From assembly GCA_014338405.1 (NCBI GenBank), contig JTDE01001489.1, forward strand, positions 19,504 to 83,503: DNA of 64,000 bases, in the 5' to 3' direction. The DNA is from Paragonimus skrjabini miyazakii (Eukaryota; Platyhelminthes; Trematoda; Plagiorchiida; Troglotrematidae). Both the position numbers and the translations under genes were made by a program. Shown in pieces: positions 36,166-48,095 of this stretch (position 1 is the stretch's first letter; each line of letters opens with the position of its first letter). The notes below the pieces were generated by a model. That model ran no database searches, was not told the origin of the DNA, and saw only the letters and a program-made list of their open reading frames with translations.

Positions 36166-39100
36166 ACAAGTGGAGGATGAACTGATGATCCACTAAGGAA
36201 AACGCGTTCATATTGAAGTTTAATGGCTTGTGTAAAATAAATGCTGGATAAACAGTTAGCGATCTGTTTCTAACGGTTAAAAAGGTTATTAGCTGACGAT
36301 ACTATCTGTAATAGATTTACTGATCACGGCAGGTGATAAAAAATGAATTCACACTAGGGTAAGAGATGGATAGGGGAAAGCCACAGAATAATTGCATATT
36401 TCTGCGTATATTGCAAAGCGCATTATTAGGGACCGGTTAGGCCACCTCCCCAGAATATAGCCTATATTTATTGACTCAATAACATGGAGTGGAGCAATTA
36501 AATGTCAGAGAGAAATAGACAGAATAAGGTGTGTTTAACATCAGACAAGACGTAAATGTTAAGCACTGATGAAAAAAATCCCATTTAGCTTTCTTTTCAC
36601 CAGTTACATTTAGTAAAATGACAATATCTACGTATAGTGGACTGACATTGGAACAGTAATCATGAAATCAAGGCAGTACATTGCACAGCACTATCTTCAT
36701 CCCAATCTACATTCACTTATTTTCTAACTGTACATTAATCTAAGAGTTCGGCTTAAAGCTCACTGTTCTTACTTTTAATATCTACTACACAAGCTTTTGT
36801 CCCAAATTTCATGAGATTTTCACCCCGTGATCAACACTGACAATAATGGCATCATCATCCCACTGAGTCCAAACCGTCCTTAACATGCTACTATTCAACG
36901 TACTGTTTCCGCCTTGTGTTCAGTGTTACGTTCTGCGGTTAGTTTTTCAATGCAGCTAGGCAAAAAGTTAAAATTGCAGATGTTTTGAAAATTCTCAGAT
37001 GCACCTGAAGGTTCAACAAACGTAAAAGGTGAATGGATAAAAATATCCTTAGTTTTCAAATTTTCATGCAGAAAAATTACGCCTAAATATTTTACTAAAC
37101 TGAAAACCGGCGACAACTATTCTACCATCCTTGTTGGTCCTTCGTGTAGATTCAGAACTCTATCCGTTTTGTTGGGTGTACAAAGTACAGAATCATCATT
37201 AATACGTTTATCAGCGGAAACGTTAGAACTCGTCAGTAGGTCCTTTATTTAAAAATAAAAGAGAGTATAACTACTCCCAACGTGGAGAACTTGACCGCTG
37301 TTTATTGCAGTAAATGAGTTGCGTTCATTCAGTGCGTTGAACAGACAGCAATAAAAGAAGTTGTAGCCACTTCGTTCACAACACAACAGATGCACAGTGT
37401 TTTCGAGTAAAAGTCATAATAGTGTCCCAAAAGATTTATGGAAATGGAGCTAGCCGCATCGTGCAACTCTGCCTTATCTGTCTAATGCAGACTGATGTTA
37501 GAGAGGTTGGTGGCAGAATGTAAATTATCGGCCGGGAAGAGTGATAGACAAGTTAAAAATAATCGATAATTTAAAATTGAAAAGAAAGCTGTATAACACT
37601 TCTTGGATAATTTGAGCAGAAATCTTTTGTAACAGTCAACTGTTTCTCTCTCCAATATTGTGTTATATTGTACCAATTCATACGTCTCGGAATGAAATGT
37701 AAGTTCCGTTATTGTTTTGGTACAGTGTAAAGTAAGACATTTAGAAGTTGGCGGTTTTGAACTGAGTCAATCCTATATATATATTTATCCTAAATAGTAT
37801 ATATGTTGATTATTGTTAATTCTGTTACTGGAAGAACTCTGAAACAGAAGGTGGACAAAATTTGAAACAATAGGGGAGACATTTATGATGATTGCAAAAG
37901 GTCTGAAGATACTTCATGGCAAGTGTGTGTGGTTTTATGCAGATAACGTATACTTTAAACAGTAAACAGTATCCATCCAATTTATAATAAAAGCGAGTGG
38001 TAATTTTATAAGTTGTTGGCTTTTAATTCAATGTGACACGTAGACTATAATGAATACCTTCATTGACATAAACATAATTTCCAGTAAGCGGCAGAGCGAA
38101 ATCTATCGACGTCAACTGTTGTGAAACGTCGTAAAAATGTTTGCCATCTATTCATTGATACTGCTACCTAAGGAAAGTTCCAATCTTGCGACGGTGGGCA
38201 GTCAACAACTGGTATTTGTGTAATGCAAAATGAGACTTACTGATTACCGATCTTAGTTTTCAAGTAAACATCTCAGTCACCCCTTCTTGACAAAAAGACA
38301 ATTTCCGGGAATCGTGCTCCGAAACGCAATTTCGTGAAGCGGGCATGCTTACCGGTGCATCAGTGATCCTGATAGTAGGTAAAAATAACTTGTCATGCCA
38401 AGAGATTGGCTGGTATCTTCGCTTTCTACTTTGTATCTTGCTGTCTTCATGACTGATCAACTGTTAAAATAACAGCACCTGCATGGTATCCAGTTTCGAG
38501 CTGGTCTAAAGCTCTGCGGTTCCCGATTTATTGTAATAACTCTCTCTAAATCTCACTATGCTACTGATGAAATATATAACAATAACCTCATGCAGAGTGC
38601 TATCAATTAGGATAGGTGATATCTAGTCAGTAAAAGTTTCTGAAGTTAAATACTTAACCACAGATGAAGTGAATTTTAAAAACTGTTTTGAAACTTCCTG
38701 TAACTCAGAGTTTAATATAGCGTCATTTACACAGTATGCTATGTCGGCCAAATATTACGTTACTCTCGACCTCAAGCAAGGGTATGTGGAAATTTAGAAT
38801 AACCATCAACAAATTGTTATACCTTAAAAAAATTGACCACTCTATCACCCAAAATACAATAAATCTGTTGTCAAGCAAAGGTTGGTTTTGCTTATATGCG
38901 TTCAAAATGGTACTTTGTTCTCTGAGCAGTGTACCGGTGTAACGCTGGTTGGTTGCGAAACCTGAAGACGGGAAATTTGTTAATTACATAAGCAGTATTT
39001 CCATTCTGACCACATGCTTAGATCATCAGTTGACAGATATGAACACCATTCGCTAACGGATTTTTTTATTCGTGAGTGACAGCCAGTCCCAATGTGGCGT

Positions 39101-40042
39101 TCATTTGTAGCGTATATTTTACTCGTTGCTCAGACTCTGGTTGTTAAACTACTGTGAAATTTTTGCAGTTGTTTTAAACATAACCCTAAATGTTTCAATT
39201 TGTTTGCACTATTACCTTAAGTCGTATAAAACTATATTGAGCACGTTCGTCAACAACTTATCAGTACACTCTACACAATTCTAGTTATGTGTTTTACTAC
39301 CAAACCATACATTTTAAGCTAGTTCAGACGTTTCTGTTGACCAAATGATTTATGGTCTGCGTGCAGAGTTTAAAATGTTTAGTTTTTTTCCTGCTAGATA
39401 TCGGAGCACGCACAAGTTGATACAGAATCAAAAATAAATCAGTAGAAATTGTTTCTTTTTGCTTACTGTTAATATTAATAGTTGATCATCCTTGTTGTTT
39501 CAACAAAAGATATTACAACATAGATTATTTAGTCCTATTTTCACTTCGACTGGGATTCCTTCATGGTTCAAGCGTGTCATTTCTGTCAATGTTTCGCGAC
39601 ATTTGCTGGTGAGACAATATGGAGTAGAATTATTAAAATCATTTTGCAGTCTTGGTAAAATAGTTTTATCGTCAGACGCAGCATCCCGTAAACTGTTCGC
39701 TTCTGTTTTGTGTACCCAAGCATGAAAACAGTAAGTGCATTAATCGGGAGTTTTGACAACGGAAAAATCTTTTCCAAAATTTTCCTTAACTTCATTTGCC
39801 AATGAAACACCAGGCTAATAAAATTTAACTGTACGCTGTTATTCGGTATCCACTGATTCTGTTTATTGTTTCAAAGGTTTTGTTTCATTGACGGTAAAAT
39901 TGAGGTCAATTTGTGTGAACTAAACAAATTTTGTTTTAGTATTGTTAACACACCTAAATACAATTATACCCAACATAACTAGGTCTGATTGTTACAGATG
40001 TGATCTGAGTGATGGACACAGTTATCTCTCTACAACATCCAT
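36166..40042. other. no supportable gene
   Basis: Short ORFs only. 39492-39725 (plus) ends just before a GTAAGTG core at 39731, but its frame stops before the donor. A short TA-rich simple stretch lies near 37775. Nothing else recognised. Confidence 0.45.
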
Positions 40043-40317
40043 TCAGTTTATGTAAATTTCTCCAAAGATAGAAGGGATGTAGAACAAATAGACAGTTTTA
40101 TCAAAAAGGGCTACACATATCTTCTTTCCAGTAAAAAATGGTTCATAACCATTAAGGTCGTCAAATGGACAAAAGTGAACTGCTGGTCTTCCTGATGTTA
40201 AGAAAAAAGTGCTGCCATATGCTACTGTACACATCGATCTGTTTTTCTTGTGAAGGCGCCAACCTACTTGCACAAGATCTGCTGTTTTATATGGGAGGCA
40301 GAATGATCGATTGATCA
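40043..40317 (-). CDS. candidate terminal exon, unknown protein
   Basis: On the minus strand an acceptor (TGAATTTTATTTAGCAG) opens into about 90 codons ending TGA. Segments include LPYKTADLVQVGWRLHKKN and GKKICVALFDKTVYLFYIPS. The composition is mixed and protein-like, with a hydrophobic C-terminal third and no clear transmembrane pattern. No family recognised, no AATAAA close by and no upstream exon identified. Confidence 0.3.
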
Positions 40318-41184
40318 CTGCTAAATAAAATTCATATTGCGGCAGAAAGATTAATCTGTGGCAGAGCCCATGTCAACCTCTAAGTTATGTCGCGGGTTAA
40401 CTGGTCACCCTTGAAATGTGTTTTTATTGCATACCATCATTTCAAGTGGATGTCGATGAACTCTTTCAGATGAAATTTATTTACCACAAACTGAACTGCT
40501 ACACGCACGTTTATGGCTGTGCAACACAGAATTCTTTATAATCATATTTGTGGCCAATCGACCTGAACCAAAGGCAACTAAATTGCATCTCCATGCAAAT
40601 TTAAGTCAAGCAGATGATGATGATATCACGCGGTAAGAATGTAGCAGTCTGATAAAAGACCGGTGACCCTGAACTCTCTCTAGTATGGACATGTTAGTAT
40701 TATAAATGCACGTTGGACTAGAAGTAGGTTAGCTGGTTCGTTCACGTGCTTACGGTATGTGCAACCTATATAAAATGTTCCGGCTTTATATCAGTGACTG
40801 ATGAAGATAAACCTAAATGTTTGAGTTTGCTGTCTCGATAATTACTACTTCAGAGTTTGAATGCAAATGATCATCTGTTTTGCATCTTAGCTGAATGCAT
40901 CAAGATTCTTCAGGCATGTAACACAATTCTGTAACTGACTAACATCCACTCACTAAGCTGACCTCAATATTTGTTTGTGCATGCTTGATTGCCTACTGGT
41001 TTGGTTATCATTTCATCTACCTGACTAACAGGAAGTAACGCAATTTTTCTGAAGCCTTCATCTCAAGGATGAAGTTTACTGTTCTTCAAGCCTATAAAAT
41101 GCAACCGACAGTGTAAGACTAACGCAATGTAATCTGTTTATCCAAAAGTAACAAATTGTCTGTATGGTTGTTTTAGTATATTAT

Positions 41185-41372
41185 GTTACGAATATGAGAA
41201 GTTATGGTGGTTCCAGAAATACAGAGTTAAAGTACTTGACTTAGCTCAGCCCTAGAGCTAACCTTGTAGTAGTAGCAGTAACACCGGAACTAAACAAACA
41301 AGATATTTATCTCTGGAGCGCAACTGTGCTGCTTATTGTCAAAATAGTAACCAAACAACATTAATGAGAAAT
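41185..41372 (-). repeat. possible LTR next to a gypsy-like integrase tail
   Basis: Immediately downstream (leftwards) of the integrase-tail ORF, the segment begins TGTT and ends AACA on the minus strand, with TG...CA ends like an LTR of about 175-185 bp. No second LTR, primer-binding site or target duplication was found, so this is inferred from position and ends only. Confidence 0.25.
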
Positions 41373-41389
41373 AGGTTTAATGACAGTCA

Positions 41390-41700
41390 CTACATCCGAC
41401 ACAGCTCAAATGAGTCAGGATTGTTGTAGTTTCTGCGTTGTTTATTTCTGCGTCGTTTAGATAGTCGCAGCTTTGGTGGTTTGTTCTCAGTAGCATCTTC
41501 AACCGAAGTACTTGAGCCTGAAGTAGACTCAGAAACATCAGTATTAGTAATAGGCTCTACAGGGGTAGAAACAGGTGAATTATACACAAATTGATCAGTG
41601 TGTCTACGATGGACAGATCCAACATCTAAATCGAGTATACGATACATTCGAGCACCCAAGTTATTGAGCACAGTTTCTCGAGTTGATTGGCGGTCATTTT
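41390..41700 (-). pseudogene. Ty3/gypsy-type integrase C-terminal tail (fragment)
   Basis: The minus-strand frame reads VLNNLGARMYRILDLDVGS then VHRRHTDQF, matching the usual end of gypsy integrases (a short beta-rich segment followed by a V.RH.NQL-type motif). A Ser/Thr-rich spacer and a basic tail (LRLSKRRRNKQRRNYNN) follow, then a stop. The frame is intact for 94 codons, but the catalytic core is missing; 41700-42600 minus may be its decayed upstream part, without clear motifs. The assignment rests on this one motif region. Confidence 0.4.
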
Positions 41701-44700
41701 CACGATTATATACAAATTAAGCCGATTCCAAACTAAGTATGTTGGTTTGGAGAACACGGTTTTTGAAAAGCTTAGCTGGACTGTACCCAGATTTTGAGTG
41801 GTCACAATTTTGATACTGAATCAAGAGGTTATCCACAACGAAAATCTTAGTTCGCAGCGCGTGGAAACATTAAAAAGGAGAACAGGTACATGGGCATAGT
41901 ACAAAAATTGCTTACTTGCTTTTGTCGGGCAGTGTGTTTGCCGGTTTAAAATAAGCTTTCCGATAGAATCTGTTGGGTAAAAAGTCAGAATCAGAAAGCG
42001 AAGTTACAAATGGTGCAGTAGAGATGATTTTGAATATTGTGGATCAACAGCTGGGACGGTGAAAGCTTGCGGGATATGATTGATGGATAGGTTGATGTGA
42101 GAGTAGTCCTTGAATTGTAGTTCGTTTGCTGGGTGAGGCTGTACAATTTTCCATGACAAAGTCCTTTCGGTACGATCGTCTACTGCTTAGTTCGTGTGAC
42201 GAAGCCGGGACAAGATGTGTTTTCCAGCATGCCATTCAGCATTACATAGTCCTTCCTGTTGATGCATCTTGTAGGAGTGTGTTTGACAAAACCTGATAAG
42301 TTGTTATAACAGTGTTCCTGGCCATGAGCCATGCCAAACAATGAACTAGGAATTGTGTTGGTGGCACCAACACTAAATTTGCTGACGGAACCTGTCGAGC
42401 CGTTTTGCCACGCGTTGTCCACCCAGTCACCAGCAGGTCTTCTGCCGGGTGTTGGCCAATTAAACTTAGTTGCTGTTATAAATTGCAGTAGCTTTTGGAC
42501 TGTGGGTGAAATGGGTATCATTGTCGTTACGTATCAAATATACGTAAGGGATGTAATTGGCCTGATTGCGTACATGACAGGTTCAACAAAGTGATTAGAG
42601 AATGCGTACAAACGAACGCATTAGGGTGTGGTGATCAATTTACCCTGATGCTTTGATCGACCAAACAGGGACCTGTTGGCCTGGAAACCGAGCAGTGTAC
42701 TTAATGGGAAAAATTTCCTAAAACATCGTATTCATCACATATTAGAAATGAATCGCTTGTGTGCTGTATTACATAAGTACTTCACAGTTATTACCTGTTA
42801 CAGTATCATCCAGCTACTGACCAAAGAAATGGGTTATACATATATATAAATGTTACAACTGTACAATAGAAGAACAGCCCGGTGAATTGGTAAAAATTAG
42901 CCTAGATAATACAGTCGGAATTGTTTTATATAAAAGATGGAGAGATAGAATAAATTAGGCTCCGAAGGAAACATGATGTAGACAGACTCGTGTTATTTGG
43001 AGTAAATTAGAAAAAATTTCTTCTAGGCCTGGACAGAACAGCGGTTTCATCGAAGGAGTCATTTGGAAAACAGGAAGTTCTCCTCACTTACTGCAATTTT
43101 AATTAGCGTAAAAGAAAAAACACTTGGTAATGCCCGTAATGTTTTCATCCATAGGGGGTGATTTAAAAATGATCGATTTTCCATTTTAGTCGTCGTGATC
43201 GATCTGCTTCGAGTGCGGAACGAAAGTTCATTACTAATATGTAGCCGTTAGAACATAAAAAGCCTAGATTGATACAGTAATAATTCATTCAAATAATTTA
43301 TTCAAAAGTGTCATTTGTTAGTGTATAAATACATATTGGCCATCGGATAAAGGAATGTCAATCAACTGCACCATAACAGTGATAACTTGTTCGATACAAT
43401 TATTGAAAACCGTAGATAAGTGTTTTAATGATACTGACCATTCTGCAAAATATGGAATCATGTTAAGCTTTTGGTTGATTAGCCTGTCGTCAATGCTCTA
43501 CTCATAAGACAGGTAGAATTCTAGTTGTCCGAAAACGTTGACGATTTCAGACCCAGAACCCCATAGTTTCCTTTCATGAACTGTTGAGAATTGTTCCCGT
43601 TATGCTGAAAAAAGACGTCTTTTAGTCGAAATACCTGTGAACTTAGTTACGTTACCGTACAAATATCATTCCATTATTACACACAACTCATACTACCAAA
43701 GTACAAAAAATTTATCACAAAGTATCGACATATATATAAGAAAGTGTTGGGTGAATGAAAAAACATTTTCAAATGTTGCGAAACAGTTAGTTGTTTTATA
43801 GAAATATCCAAAATTATCTTATCTTCATTACTGTTATACAATACTTCTGACTGACTGCGATACATATGGTCTTGTAACTATTGCCAGCAACTTTACTTCC
43901 AATGGTGATTTAAGAAAGTCAATAAAAATGTTTTGAATATTAAAGAATGTGCGAAGAGGTTATTTAGAAGTCAACAATTCACTAAAGATTCTTTGGATAT
44001 TTTGTTTGAAATTTCGAATACATAACATGAGCTTTAAAACAACATTTTTGGGATAATTCTGCTGAGGCACGAATTCGGATGACCGTTTCTAGTTGTCACT
44101 CATTCAGAATGGCTCAGCAACAACCCTGATATATCGTTTAAATTATTGTGAATCTCACAAGACCATATACCGGAAGGTGTACGACGATGTTGCAAACCTA
44201 CTCGACGAAAATAGCCAAATCATCTGGTTCGAAGTCATTGTTTGTGTAAGTGACGTTTGGTGATTCATTGATTGCAAAAATATAACAAACTGTCAGCGGA
44301 ATGCTGTAATCAAAGAGCGGGTTGATAAGTGGTTAGAAAAAGCTAAACAATTAACTTGTTTATCGAGACTAGTAAACAAAATTCGGCTTGATATATGACC
44401 GTCAACATAAGTAGAACACTGCAACTCTAACGTTGAGTGTGATTTTTCAAGTGCCCGAAAACCGGACCTTTTGTTAATTGTTGGCTGATAATGGAATTTT
44501 CAACCAGCAGCCCGTATACAACCCCATATATACTCAATATTAATAAGATTACTGACCGCTTAGTCGTAACTTCCGAAGTTAGAAATGCCAATAAAGATGT
44601 TGCAATTGCAACTTCGAGAAACTGTGGCATGTGTATAAGTCAGCACATGTATGTTGATATCGATGCTCTTTTGAATTACGCTGCATTATGCTTAACCGAG

Positions 44701-45599
44701 TTGCATTTGCATTCTACAAACTGTTTGCGATTGTCTACTCGTTCGTATTTTCATCAAGATTGCACATCATGGCTGTCGAATATAGGGGTATATCACCATG
44801 TTTAACATTTGTTAACTGTCGATAACTTATAAAGGCATACGTCGGCATTAGCGTTGCATCGGTTATATACCAAACGAGATGGCGTTTTGGTCAGGCGCCG
44901 TCTTATCTTGATAACATTCCGACCAATCAGATTGACATGACATACAATCTACCTGTTGTAGCTTCACCTGGTCTTGGTTATCATTGGATAATCTTCACGA
45001 AACTAAACAACATATTCAGAAAAAATACAGGTTTGAAGACCTATTCAATGGCAGATTTCACAGTGAAGTAGACAGCCTGATGATGTTGAATAGCCATGGC
45101 TCCCTCACCACACTCAGCGTAGATGATCACGAACAGACCATCACTGAGATCTTTAATGCCATTATGAACCACGTTCCATTTAAACATCACCGGCCTAATA
45201 AAAGCTCACACGTCTAAGAGATAGAACCAAACGTCTGATTCCATTAAAATGATCAGCCTGGAGCGGTCAGCAAATAGAACAAACTGAACCTACATTTGAC
45301 GGGTAGATAATGTGACGCAGCTGTACTACAGTTACTATCAGAGAGAGTAGTTTTGTTATCAGCTTGGTCAAGCCCACAAGCTGAAGGTGAATCCTACGGT
45401 TTTCTACACTGAAGTCGAAGCACACAAGGAGTGAGGTTAGAAGTACGCAACCAAAAACATTCGGTGGGTTAACAAACATAGATGCGGAGGAAACTAACAT
45501 TCTGGAAAACAGTGTGTAAATATGTGTGACGGCAAATCACAAGCGATTTTCGAGCTGATAGACAGCAACTTAACCGGTTGTCAACTGCAAGCCTGGTAT
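41701..45599. other. possible decayed retroelement upstream, otherwise empty
   Basis: 42044-42600 has overlapping minus-strand ORFs up to 113 codons (NGMLENTSCPGF near the end of one) that may be remnants of the same LTR element, but I see no zinc-binding or DDE motif. 44491-44805 and 44984-45217 are unsupported plus-strand ORFs. Confidence 0.35.
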
Positions 45600-46650
45600 C
45601 AGTTCACAGTGACACCTGTCTTCAGTTATGGATGAAGGAGTCGTTCAATAAACTATCGACCGAAGGCGTTGTTTTCCGGCAGCCTTTGAATAAACTGAGA
45701 CCTCAGTACATAAATATCTGCGAGCTAAGCCTGATGATCGCGAACTCATCACCAAGAAGCACATTGGCTTTCGCAAAATATACTCATGCGTCACAAATCT
45801 GCTGATTGCTCGTGATGCTTGGACAAATGTTGCCAGCAAAGAACTAGCTACTTGTATGATTAATCTTGACTTTTCGAGAAAGAACCTCAATCTGTCTTCC
45901 CAAGTGTAGCCAAGATGAATGTCGACCTTCGTAGCTTGGGGACTACCAAAACGAATTTGGGTTACACAACAGAATTTAAAGGAAGTTGTCGAAGTCGTTC
46001 TCTACCAACAACGACATTCTGCCAGGGTCAATTCAGTGACCGCTGTTACTCATTAATTTTGGTTTTAAACCATCCAGCGTAATGAAATAATTAGTTTTGC
46101 TTTACGTCAATGATACACAATTCTGTCGAGTCCCTAAGTGACGCTACTCGTACTGATGCATGGAAACGAGACCCATGGGCCATATTGGGAGACAAGTTGG
46201 GTCTATCAACAAACTGTGGAGAAATTCTTGAGAAGACACAAATAACCGTGAACCTCACCAGGGACTTGGTGGAACATGCTAATCTGAAGTGTTTTGTGCT
46301 ATATTCGCCCCCATAGTCTACCGAAAGCTGAAAACGAACATACAAGTCTCTCGTTCTTGTCTTACACAGTCTTAGTACCTGTTGAAATTGTTCAGTACGA
46401 ACCACTAGAATAATTCTGAGACACAGACCAATCCTTTGATTAAGAATAATAATAGAAATATATCAGTTCTCAATAAAACACAGACATCTCAGTAGAGACG
46501 ATATTCCAATTTCACATCTCTTCCCACCAAACGCAGTTGAACTTCTAGGTGCTAACTGACTGAAATTGAGTGACGGGATTGGCAGGCTACTTTGTAGATT
46601 GAACTGCTTCACAGTTAGTATTTGTTCGCACTGAATTGCCTAGCCTAACT
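45600..46650 (+). repeat. unclassified dispersed repeat, copy 2
   Basis: Inverted mate of 26690-27835. On the plus strand the degenerate coding frame is best seen here: QPLNKLRPQYINICELSL, a shift to ELITKKHIGFRKIYSCVTN, LLIARDAWTNVASKELATCM, INLDFSRKNLNLSSQV, then LGLSTNCGEILEKTQITVNL near 46197. Several stops and shifts interrupt it. Matching pieces in copy 1 show that the frame is ancestral. Family unknown. Confidence 0.6.
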
Positions 46651-48004
46651 CTGTGGTCACAACTGAGTATATTGAGAGCTTCAAGAAATTGCTCGTTTGA
46701 CACCTCCGTAGGAGTCCAGCAGATCAACAGTTGTGCATGTCTGACAGAATATTGTTTTGGTGTGTTTTCCACTGTTATTATGATTGCAAAGATCGATTTT
46801 TTTCCATTTATCTCCACTCTCTTTTTATTTACATCTGTATACCGTTTAACACAAATTTTCACCGACCAACACGGAGAGAAGTTCGTACACGCACAAATCG
46901 TTCTCTTCCCTGTTACAGCCTATAAACTTGATCGATCTTGTCCCATCATTATTTTGAACAAATTTGTCATCAGCATTTATTGTTACATCATCACGTGGAA
47001 TATCAAAGTATACGTAATAACGTTTTTATCGTTACTCATAAGATTATCACAAATAACGAGAATTCCTCAATTTAATGGTCAGCTGTTCAACATCTAAACA
47101 TTGGTGTTAACCAATCGCTGTTCTGCACAAATCCTATTACGGAGACTTGCAGTTTTGCTAGGGTGCTGAATTTTTGATGTCCAAATACATCCTTCTTGTT
47201 TTGTACGCTTAAATTAGAGGTAGTCTCTGTAAAGAGACATGGAGTAACCAAGATACAACGGCACAAAATGTTCTATAATACAGGGCGCAACTCGGTGCAA
47301 CATTGCACATTCTCCTGCCGTCTTTATTTTTTTGAAATCTCATTCGTCTTTTGTTTTAGTGTTACAATTTGAAAATGTAATCACTCATGAACTTGTTTTG
47401 TTTTTACTTTGTATGCTTTGATTGTAAATTTTCATTATTTTTGCTTTATGTTCTATTCATTTTGGTTTTATTAAATTGCATTATTGCAATAAATCAGTTT
47501 GCTTCCCGTGGTTACCACGATGGCCGAACTGACAGTAATTCGCTCATATTAGATCAGAGTAAACTTGTTAGCTGTCAGCTTTCGATCAGTTTAGCTACAG
47601 TTGTCAGATGGGACTTTATGAACCAATTGTTTGTTGTGAACGTTTCGTTGGAACGGTTAGGGATTATAAGCAGATTGTCGGTACTAGATAAGTTGGCTTA
47701 TGAAATCTCTTGATATAACCTTAGCTTACGTTGATGGGAATATGTCAGTGTACCTTCCTGAAATACAAACAGTTAAGGTTTTTTAGCCTGTTGATTTTGT
47801 CTGTTAGATATAAATATATATTACGCAGCACATATTTCAGGTGTAAATGAGAAATTTACGGGAAGACCAGTTAACTAGTTGCATACCGTCAGATTTGTCC
47901 TGCATTTGTACTGTTTTCTCCGAATAGACATAGTATGATGTGTGTGTAAACTATCCTCAACCAAGTGTTGATAGATATACCTGATTATAGAAACATCACT
48001 AATT
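46651..48004. other. unsupported ORFs
   Basis: 46636-47097 (plus, 153 codons, the longest ORF, Phe/Ile-rich) starts inside the repeat edge and has no family match. 47387-47713 (plus, hydrophobic N-terminus) follows a good acceptor at about 47361 but in a frame that does not use it cleanly. Neither is called as a gene. Confidence 0.4.
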
Positions 48005-48095
48005 ATGCTTCTTTACGTTTCAGTGACATTTTTCACCACACTGTACTTTTTCTGGTGGCTTTACGGACAGGCTATTTACAGGCACTCACCGAATA
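48005..48095 (+). CDS. candidate hydrophobic exon (5' part of a membrane protein)
   Basis: A perfect donor (A then GTAAGTATTG from 48096) ends an open segment. It can be a first exon from ATG 48005 (MLLYVSVTFFTTLYFFWWLY, then GQAIYRHSPN) or an internal 73-nt exon after the acceptor CTTCTTTACGTTTCAG (ending 48022). The frame holds one hydrophobic aromatic-rich helix and ends in phase 1. A phase-matching hydrophobic exon lies at 51575. If 48023 is the true start, a second frame (FHHTVLFLVALRTGYLQALT) is also open. No family recognised. Confidence 0.35.

Noticed and set aside
46636..47097. Longest ORF (153 codons, plus)
   Set aside because: A size close to chance for 64 kb of AT-rich DNA; it starts at a repeat edge, is dominated by Phe/Ile/Leu from AT-rich codons and has no splice, family or poly(A) support.
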